From positions 1 through 36,502 of the forward strand of contig SAAB01000033.1 of the NCBI GenBank assembly GCA_009929615.1: DNA of 36,502 nt, in the 5' to 3' direction. This document shows positions 30,944-36,502 of the stretch, piece after piece. Under the pieces are notes generated by a model that did no database searches, was not told where the DNA came from, and worked only from the letters and a program-made list of their open reading frames with translations. This DNA is from Clostridia bacterium (GTDB taxonomy: Bacteria > Bacillota > Clostridia > Lachnospirales > Lachnospiraceae). Within the stretch, counting starts at the first letter, position 1; each line of letters opens with the position of its first letter. The position numbers and the translations under genes are program-made.

Positions 30944-32914
30944 ATGGGTTTATTTGATGAGGAAAAATATATAACAGCTGCTGAAAAAGCACTGAACTTT
31001 ATCAAGGCGCAGATGGACCTTAATAACTTCACACATAAGATTCTCTTTTCCAGGGAATATGACGCATCTTACTCTGGCGATGTGATGTATGGAACCATTG
31101 AAGGTTTCTCTGGAAGTGAGTCGATGGGTCCAACAAGTATCTCCTGTCCATTCTACGACTTTGACTACAAAGGAACAGTAGGTGGTACATGCTCTGGGGT
31201 GGGAGTGAATATTCATGTTATCCATGATAACGACTACCTTGTTATGACCTGTCCAAGTGTTGATGGAACCTGGCAGAGTCAGACACTTTATAAAGAAATC
31301 TATATCGTCAAGGACTACGATGAAGAAGGAAATGAAATCGGTACCCACGAAGAGGAAGCAGAGTATTATCTGCCGGTTGAAGTAGGAGAAGGCATCAAGG
31401 AGTTTCGGCTATGCACAGGCCTTACCAGTGAGTGGCAGTTGATTAAGCAAACCGAAGAGATGAAAACGATGCGCCTAGTCTATCACTCAACCGGAGAGAT
31501 CATGCCTGAAGATGGTGGAGGGGCTTATCCGATTCTCTCGAATTATCTGTTTCGTTTATATACATACTCTGATGCCGAGTACCTCAATGATGAATGTCCT
31601 ATCTACTATGCCGATGGGAAGTATAGGTGGTATGCAGATCATGTAGCGGAAGGTACAAAGATTGGATTTGTCTTAAATGGTACCAATATCCTGGCAATCT
31701 CAGGTGGCGTATCGAATGTAGATAATGGTAGACTCCCAGCATCTTTTAAGGTGCCACCAGATGATCCACAATATGATAAGGATGGCTCTAAAGCTCTATG
31801 GAAATATGGATATTGTCTGAACTATCGTACCTGGGCTTATGATATTGGATTAGCCTTACTTGTCTTTACCACATCCAAAGACTATTCCCTATGCAGGGAA
31901 ATGATGAATCGTTTGAAGTATGAACAGAACAGTGATGGCTCTTTCAATTTTTCCTATGACATCTATGTAGGCCAGCTGTTTGAAGGATATGTCAGAACCG
32001 GAGCGATGGGATGGCTTGTATGGGGTATGTGTTATTACACACTGGAAACAGGGGATAGAAGCTATGTGGGCATGATTGAAAAGGCAGGAGATTGGATGCT
32101 GTCCCGTCAGATTACGGATAAGGATGACCCGCGATATGGTCTTATGACCGGTGGCATTGGAGCCTATAACATGGAGGATTATTCCTATGTGGATACCAAT
32201 ATTGAGTGGTGTGCGGTGGAACATCAGTGCTCTGGTCTTCAGGCACTTGAAGGATGTGCTCTTGTGTTGAAAGATTCCAAGTATAAGAAAGCAGCCGAAC
32301 TTGTCAGGGACCAGTTGTATCTGAAGTGTTATGACAAAGAAAACGGAAGGTTCTATCAGGGAATCAACGATACAGCATGGGCTTTGGACTGTACGACCTG
32401 GGCTGGCGCACTTGTTTTTTCTGTGGTCAATAAAGAAACATCCATTGCCTGTTTGAATACGGCAAAAGAAGTGTATCTGACCACTGGTAAGTCAATCATC
32501 CAAAGTGCAGATGAAGAGCACTACAACCAGACCTATTCCAGTGATGAGACATTCTCAGGCTTTAAACCATACAGTGATAAGACAGCGGATTATGCAGGTG
32601 CTCCTGATATTGTGTGGAGTGAAGGTACACTTGGGTATACACTTCTTGCCTATATCCTAGGAGAATATGATGAGTGCAAGAAATATATAGATGAAACCAT
32701 CAAGCTTCAAAACTGTAAAGGAAGTAATGGTGGAATCCTATATGTGACAGAAACCTATGGAACCCTGCCTTGGGAATTTCATGTCTGGGAATCGGTGGTC
32801 AGTTCAGCCTGGCTGTATCTTCTCATACATTGCCCGGATGTGCTGTTTCCAAGAACCTTACGCCAGGTTTACTACATGGCCAAGATCAATAACATACACG
32901 ATGAAAGACCTTAG
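30944..32914 (+). CDS. Tail protein with predicted six-hairpin glycosidase-like domain
   Basis: A 656-residue protein starting MGLFDEEKYITAAEKALNFI; AGGAGG is 7 bases upstream of this ATG. Residues 1-270 are mixed beta. Residues 285-640 show repeated pairs of helices with aromatic and acidic loops (YGYCLNYRTWAYDIGLALLV, GYVRTGAMGWLVWGMCYYTL, GCALVLKDSKYKKAAELVRD, PDIVWSEGTLGYTLLAYILG), the pattern of an (alpha/alpha)6 barrel. It is a good candidate for receptor binding and surface sugar cutting. The exact glycosidase family and catalytic acids are not settled. A terminator overlaps its last codons. Confidence 0.7.
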   Translation: MGLFDEEKYITAAEKALNFIKAQMDLNNFTHKILFSREYDASYSGDVMYGTIEGFSGSESMGPTSISCPFYDFDYKGTVGGTCSGVGVNIHVIHDNDYLVMTCPSVDGTWQSQTLYKEIYIVKDYDEEGNEIGTHEEEAEYYLPVEVGEGIKEFRLCTGLTSEWQLIKQTEEMKTMRLVYHSTGEIMPEDGGGAYPILSNYLFRLYTYSDAEYLNDECPIYYADGKYRWYADHVAEGTKIGFVLNGTNILAISGGVSNVDNGRLPASFKVPPDDPQYDKDGSKALWKYGYCLNYRTWAYDIGLALLVFTTSKDYSLCREMMNRLKYEQNSDGSFNFSYDIYVGQLFEGYVRTGAMGWLVWGMCYYTLETGDRSYVGMIEKAGDWMLSRQITDKDDPRYGLMTGGIGAYNMEDYSYVDTNIEWCAVEHQCSGLQALEGCALVLKDSKYKKAAELVRDQLYLKCYDKENGRFYQGINDTAWALDCTTWAGALVFSVVNKETSIACLNTAKEVYLTTGKSIIQSADEEHYNQTYSSDETFSGFKPYSDKTADYAGAPDIVWSEGTLGYTLLAYILGEYDECKKYIDETIKLQNCKGSNGGILYVTETYGTLPWEFHVWESVVSSAWLYLLIHCPDVLFPRTLRQVYYMAKINNIHDERP

Positions 32915-32925
32915 CGGGTCTTTTT
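32904..32925 (+). terminator. Rho-independent terminator overlapping a stop codon
   Basis: AAAGACC (32904-32910) pairs with GGTCTTT (32917-32923), followed by more T. The stop codon of the tail protein lies in its loop. It separates the tail and lysis modules. Confidence 0.8.
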
Positions 32926-32947
32926 CTGTTTGAGGAGGAAGAGTGAA

Positions 32948-33271
32948 ATGACAGAAATTATATGCGCTGTTGTTGCCGCTGCGGCAACGATCATCTGTGC
33001 CTGGATAGCTTCGAAATCTTCAAGAGCTGAAAAGGCTCGAAAGGTTGATGAGCTTAAGGCACAAAAGCGTGCAGATCAAAGAAGCAAGGAAGCCAGGCTC
33101 CAGCTTGCGATGATTGCCGCTAATTCAAAGCTTACGGTTGGTGTGGCAATGGCCTTAAAGCACGGTCATACCAATGGTGAAGTAGAAGAAGGACTGGCTG
33201 CAGTAGAAGCCGCCAATTCCGATTACACAAAGTTTTTAGAGGACTTAGCCCTCGAACATATCAAGAAATAA
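32948..33271 (+). CDS. Small membrane protein before the holin
   Basis: A 107-residue protein starting MTEIICAVVAAAATIICAWI, with TTGAGGAGGAAG before the ATG. Residues 4-22 are a single membrane segment, followed by a highly charged helix (RAEKARKVDELKAQKRADQR). The C-terminal half is soluble and helical (GHTNGEVEEGLAAVEAANSD). It may be a holin partner, spanin-like factor or XhlA-type protein; the family is not certain. Its place directly before holin and endolysin supports a lysis role. Confidence 0.7.
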   Translation: MTEIICAVVAAAATIICAWIASKSSRAEKARKVDELKAQKRADQRSKEARLQLAMIAANSKLTVGVAMALKHGHTNGEVEEGLAAVEAANSDYTKFLEDLALEHIKK

Positions 33272-33284
33272 GGAGGATATGAAA

Positions 33285-33503
33285 ATGAAGAACATCGATT
33301 GGGTAAGAAAACTGACTTCCCGCAAACTCTGGACTGCAGTTGGATCATTTGTATCTTTACTGCTTGTCGCACTTGGTTACTCGGATAGCGAGGCTGTACA
33401 GGTCACTTCACTGATTATGGCAGGTGCCACTGTGGTTGCCTACATCATTGGTGAAGGATTAGTGGATTCAGCATCGGTTGGATCTGAAGAAGAAAACGAA
33501 TAA
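33285..33503 (+). CDS. Putative phage holin
   Basis: A 72-residue protein starting MKNIDWVRKLTSRKLWTAVG. AGGAGG ends 8 bases before ATG 33285, but only 2 before ATG 33279, so the inner start is preferred; dual starts, as in lambda S, are possible. Two membrane segments (WTAVGSFVSLLLVALGY; VTSLIMAGATVVAYIIG) and an acidic tail EEENE fit small Gram-positive phage holins, and NWKVRL-type openings are common there. It would open the membrane for the amidase encoded next. Confidence 0.82.
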   Translation: MKNIDWVRKLTSRKLWTAVGSFVSLLLVALGYSDSEAVQVTSLIMAGATVVAYIIGEGLVDSASVGSEEENE

Positions 33504-33521
33504 AGAAAGAAGGGATGAACT

Positions 33522-34604
33522 ATGGCATATACAAACAGCCCACTTGTAGTTTACACAAAACTGAGTCCGAATCATTCCGGACAGCGTACACATTCCATTG
33601 ACCGCATCACTCCACATTGCGTGGTCGGTCAGTGCTCAGTAGAAACACTTGGTAATATCTTTTACCCAAGTTCTCGCCAGGCATCTTGCCAGTATGGTAT
33701 CGGACCTGATGGAAGAGTTGGAATGTATGTGGAGGAAAAGAACCGTTCCTGGTGCTCCTCATCCAATGCCAATGACCAAAGGGCAGTAACGATTGAATGT
33801 GCATCGGACACATATCATCCATATGCGATGAACAGTACAGTATATGCACGTCTGATTGACCTTTGCGTAGATATCTGTAAGCGTAATGGTAAGAAGAAGC
33901 TGCTTTGGCCAGGCAGTAAGGAAGCATGTGAGGCCTACAATCCAAAATCGGATGAGATGATTCTTACAGCACACCGGTTTTATGCGAATAAGTCGTGCCC
34001 TGGAGACTGGCTTTACTCAAGATATGGTGATCTTGCTGCTCAGGTTACTGCTCGACTTGGAGGAAGTGCTACACAACCTGCAACAGGCGATACGGTGACA
34101 TCTTTCCCGGCAGTTCCATTTACAGTTCAGGTTATTGTCGATGATCTGAATTATAGAAGTGAACCTTCTATGGATGGTAAGGTAAATGGACAGACTGGTA
34201 AGGGTGTATTTACTATCGTTGAAGTCAAAGATGGCTGGGGAAGACTGAAATCAGGAGTTGGTTGGATCTGGCTTGAAAACCCAGCTTACTGCACAGTCAA
34301 TAAAACAACCTCAAGTACCAAAACGGTAGACGAGATTGCAAAAGAAGTATTAAATGGCGTTTGGGGCAATGGAGAAGAGAGAAAGCAGAGACTGACTGCT
34401 GCAGGATATGATTACTCCGCAGTGCAGGCCAAGGTCAATGAACTGATGGGTGCAACAGCTCCAACAAAGTCTATTGATGAGATTGCAAGAGAGGTAATCG
34501 CTGGTAAGTGGGGTAATGGAACAGATAGAAAAAACCGACTCACTGCAGCTGGGTATGATTATTCCGTTGTACAGAATAGAGTTAACCAGATTCTGAAGAA
34601 GTAA
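33522..34604 (+). CDS. N-acetylmuramoyl-L-alanine amidase endolysin
   Basis: A 360-residue protein starting MAYTNSPLVVYTKLSPNHSG. Residues 1-180 are an Amidase_2 domain (RITPHCVVGQCSVETLGNIF with zinc-binding His, TIECASDTYHPY, ILTAHRFYANKSCPGDWLY). Residues 200-260 are a bacterial SH3 (VIVDDLNYRSEPSMDGKVNG). Two CW_7 (Cpl-7) wall-binding repeats follow: VDEIAKEVLNGVWGNGEERK near 268 and IDEIAREVIAGKWGNGTDRK near 320. It cuts peptidoglycan between sugar and peptide. There is no signal peptide, so export depends on the holin. Confidence 0.95.
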   Translation: MAYTNSPLVVYTKLSPNHSGQRTHSIDRITPHCVVGQCSVETLGNIFYPSSRQASCQYGIGPDGRVGMYVEEKNRSWCSSSNANDQRAVTIECASDTYHPYAMNSTVYARLIDLCVDICKRNGKKKLLWPGSKEACEAYNPKSDEMILTAHRFYANKSCPGDWLYSRYGDLAAQVTARLGGSATQPATGDTVTSFPAVPFTVQVIVDDLNYRSEPSMDGKVNGQTGKGVFTIVEVKDGWGRLKSGVGWIWLENPAYCTVNKTTSSTKTVDEIAKEVLNGVWGNGEERKQRLTAAGYDYSAVQAKVNELMGATAPTKSIDEIAREVIAGKWGNGTDRKNRLTAAGYDYSVVQNRVNQILKK

Positions 34605-34644
34605 AAGTTAACAAATTGTTCACATTTGGCTAAGGGTTATTACG

Positions 34645-34673
34645 TTGAAATGACCTCGCTTTAATGGTAAGAT
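34645..34673 (+). promoter_or_regulatory. Likely sigma-70 promoter
   Basis: TTGAAA (34645) and TAAGAT (34668) are 17 bases apart, with the ribosome site AGAAGGTGAG after them. It would give the next gene expression independent of the lysis operon. Confidence 0.65.
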
Positions 34674-34700
34674 AAAACTGAAAAAAGAAGGTGAGTGCCA

Positions 34701-35663
34701 ATGGAAACATCGATAGCCCAAAGCATTGAAGCCGCCGGTAATAACGCCAGGTTTGATAATTGCGCCAAAAGCATCATCGGTTATAAGGCAATCAGTGCAT
34801 GGATTCTTAAAACCTGCACAAAAGAGTTTGCCGACTGCGATGTTAAGTATATTTCGGAGCATTGCATTAGTGATGTTGCTATTTCCGAGAAGGCTGTACA
34901 TCAGAATCATCTTGATAAATCTGCAAGGCTCAGCGGCGATGCTAAAATTACATCCATCAATTCAGAATCTACATCCATTAAAGAAGGAACAATACTTTAT
35001 GATGTCAGGTTCAAGGCATTGGCTCCTTGTCAGAATGAACCGATTGGCCTAATCATAAATATTGAGATTCAGAATGATGACAGACCTGGACGTTCTATTA
35101 CAAATAGGGCTGAATACTACTGTGCAAGGATGATTACCGAACAGTATGGAACGGTTTTTACCGAGGGGCACTATCAGGACCTACAGAAAGTTTATTCCAT
35201 CTGGATTTGTCCTGATCCTGCAGCAAAGAGACAGAATGGTATATTTCGATTCCCAAGAAAGATGGAAACGGTGTATGGAAACTCACCATTCAAAGATGAG
35301 GATTTTGACAACTCAGAATACATTGTTATATTTGTAGGTAAGTTGAATGATCCAAATGATAATCAGATTATTGATTTGCTGTATACGATTTTCTCCAACG
35401 ACATAACAGTCGAGGAGAAGAAGCAGAGACTCAGTTCTGTTTATGGAATTGAGATGACGAGAGAAATTGAAAGCGAGGTGCTTGAAATGTGTAATCTTAG
35501 TAAAGGAATTGAAAACAGAGGTGAGGCTAAAGGCGTATTGAAAACTTTAATTCAGCTTGTCCAAGATGGAGATCTGAGCCTAAATAGAGCTGCCGAAAAA
35601 GCCGGAATGACAGCAGAAGAGTTCCTTAAGAAAAAAGAGGAATACGAAAAAACCAACCACTAA
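34701..35663 (+). CDS. Rpn / PD-(D/E)XK transposase-family nuclease
   Basis: A 320-residue protein starting METSIAQSIEAAGNNARFDN. The catalytic core is seen in ILYDVRFKALAPCQNEPIGL and INIEIQNDDRPG, giving the D and E-x-Q of the Rpn/PDDEXK_2 family. The middle, YCARMITEQYGTVFTEGHYQ and VYSIWICPDP, is typical too. The last 80 residues are helical. Family members nick DNA and are linked to recombination and, in some bacteria, to phage defence. With its own promoter and terminator after the lysis genes, it behaves as a moron. Confidence 0.85.
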   Translation: METSIAQSIEAAGNNARFDNCAKSIIGYKAISAWILKTCTKEFADCDVKYISEHCISDVAISEKAVHQNHLDKSARLSGDAKITSINSESTSIKEGTILYDVRFKALAPCQNEPIGLIINIEIQNDDRPGRSITNRAEYYCARMITEQYGTVFTEGHYQDLQKVYSIWICPDPAAKRQNGIFRFPRKMETVYGNSPFKDEDFDNSEYIVIFVGKLNDPNDNQIIDLLYTIFSNDITVEEKKQRLSSVYGIEMTREIESEVLEMCNLSKGIENRGEAKGVLKTLIQLVQDGDLSLNRAAEKAGMTAEEFLKKKEEYEKTNH

Positions 35664-35669
35664 CAAACT

Positions 35670-35704
35670 AGCCCGCTAGCTTACAAGAGCCGGTGGGCTT
35701 TATT
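35670..35704 (+). terminator. Rho-independent terminator
   Basis: AGCCCGCT (35670-35677) pairs with GGTGGGCT (35692-35699) with wobble pairs; AGC and GCC extend it, and TTTATTTC follows. It closes the Rpn gene. Confidence 0.8.
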
Positions 35705-35793
35705 TCTTATCACACAGTAGTTATTTACTTTGTGCTTGATTTATTTCTGCTTATATTTTTTCTAGAATATTCAGGTAGAAAGGAAACCTAAAT

Positions 35794-35995
35794 ATGACTG
35801 ATAAAGAGCTTAATTCATTACTTTACTCACAGTCGTTTCTTGAAGTTGACGGGTATTTGATTGATGCATGGTTTGATATAAAATCATGTGAAAAACATAT
35901 TGATGTAGTCAATAGAGAAACACGGGAGAGCGCTTGGAAACATTAGAATGTCCATTGATGAAGTGAGAGAGAAGATTTCTTCTTTGATTATTTGA
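35794..35995 (+). pseudogene. Small gene, probably frameshifted
   Basis: From ATG 35794 (GAAAGGAAACC upstream) the frame reads MTDKELNSLLYSQSFLEVDG to NRETRESAWKH and stops at 35946. Near 35920-35935 the neighbouring frame takes over smoothly with GNIRMSIDEVREKISSLII to 35995. One base change in length at CACGGGAGAG would fuse both into a protein of about 66 residues. The family is unknown. It may equally be a real 50-residue protein. The surrounding genes also look decayed. Confidence 0.4.
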
Positions 35996-36055
35996 TTGAA
36001 CACTGGAGAAAAAACGGTAATGGGTGTATTATAAAGGTGTGAAGGAGGTGTCATT

Positions 36056-36235
36056 ATGGCAACATCAAGTATTTTCACAAACGTCAAGATTACAGACCCT
36101 AAAAAAGCTACAGCATTCATCAATGCGCTCGATGCTGCGGCAAATGCACCTCGTGAGCCAAAAGAAAGAAAAGAATCGCACATCTTAACTGATCACGAGG
36201 AGATTAGAAAGTTGCTGTCCAAGAGACTTAAATAA
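36056..36235 (+). CDS. Small protein upstream of GNAT, possible antitoxin
   Basis: A 59-residue protein starting MATSSIFTNVKITDPKKATA, with GAAGGAGGTGTCATT upstream. FINALDAAANAPREPKERKE and ILTDHEEIRKLLSKRLK are charged and helical. I associate this small protein with directly following GNAT acetyltransferase genes in Clostridia, a layout like acetyltransferase toxin-antitoxin pairs, though no ribbon-helix-helix motif is clear. Its stop overlaps the next start (TAATG). Confidence 0.6.
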   Translation: MATSSIFTNVKITDPKKATAFINALDAAANAPREPKERKESHILTDHEEIRKLLSKRLK

Positions 36236-36490
36236 TGGCAAAGTTTAAGGTAATAAATATTCTTGATATGCTTGAATCAATCGGAGAGGATGGTGTAAAA
36301 GAGGTCCTTTCCGATTTTTCATGTCCATTGAATTGTGAAATAGAACATTTTGTAAAAGTGGATTCTATTCCTTTCAGCAGAAATAAATCATCCATTACAC
36401 ATTTTGCTTGAGTTTCCGCAGTTTTATCCACAACTGCGAATTTTATCAGCTTTACAATAAACAACTTTCAAAAAATGCCCAAAATATAAG
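36235..36490 (+). pseudogene. Broken GNAT acetyltransferase (possible toxin)
   Basis: The frame begins MAKFKVINILDMLESIGEDG, then LSDFSCPLNCEIEHFVKVDS and RNKSSITHFA, and meets TGA at 36409-36411 (58 codons). FSCPLN..IE.F is the usual N-terminal signature of a GNAT group with about 170 residues. After the stop the same frame gives VSAVLSTTANFISFTINNF, which resembles the next GNAT strand, and another stop near the window end. The acetyl-CoA site is missing. It is therefore read as a decayed toxin-type enzyme. Confidence 0.5.
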
Positions 36491-36502
36491 GAATCCAGAC
36501 TC

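Noticed and set aside
34605-36502. attR site or integrase at the right end
   Set aside because: No recombinase gene, tRNA gene or direct repeat with the left side of the window could be found.

Overview
The window is a tailed-phage genome segment, almost certainly a prophage in a low-to-mid GC Bacillota, most likely a gut Clostridia such as Lachnospiraceae (Erysipelotrichaceae is possible). The evidence is strong AGGAGG ribosome sites, dense overlapping genes, a full HK97-type siphovirus head and tail set, and small families (DUF2800, DUF4314, DUF6061, amidoligase) common in such hosts. No integrase or attachment site is visible, so both prophage ends lie outside or were missed.

Layout. 1-1188 (minus): a Cas4-like DUF2800 nuclease that runs off the left edge, plus two small partners. 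1234-1363: a symmetric divergent control region. 1381-7586 (plus): replication genes (DUF4406-like enzyme, VapE-type primase-helicase, VRR-NUC, SNF2-type helicase broken by a TGA in Walker A, DUF1492 regulator), with a candidate origin at 4451-4754. 7594-7873: three 90-bp hairpin repeats and a terminator. 7897-8905: HNH nuclease, possible cos site, small terminase. 8923-11712: a shortened S-adenosylmethionine synthetase next to a ParB-methyltransferase fusion, then an HNH-AP2 homing endonuclease. 11713-17010: an accessory island with structured RNA leaders, an amidoligase, a gamma-glutamylcyclotransferase and eight small genes. It sits between the two terminase genes. 17092-25768: large terminase, portal, ClpP-like protease, capsid, head fibre, connectors, two tandem tail-tube genes and tail chaperones with a likely -1 frameshift. 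25794-26395: a RelB/YafQ-type toxin-antitoxin pair with its own promoter inside the tail operon. 26534-34604: tape measure, tail-tip proteins, putative holin and amidase endolysin. 34645-36490: Rpn-type nuclease and small decaying genes, including a broken GNAT acetyltransferase.

How it fits together. The left part replicates DNA, the DUF1492 protein is a plausible late regulator, and the right part builds and packages virions and lyses the host. The cargo is the interesting part. A SAM-making enzyme beside a methyltransferase suggests local methyl-donor supply. An amidoligase with a cyclotransferase suggests a peptide-bond or gamma-glutamyl modification system. InlB-like beta-grasp repeats occur both on one copy of the tail tube protein and at the tail tip, suggesting a shared surface-binding decoration. 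Many same-strand modules are separated by small terminator-like hairpins placed directly before the next ribosome site. All assignments come from reading the sequence; no database search was possible.
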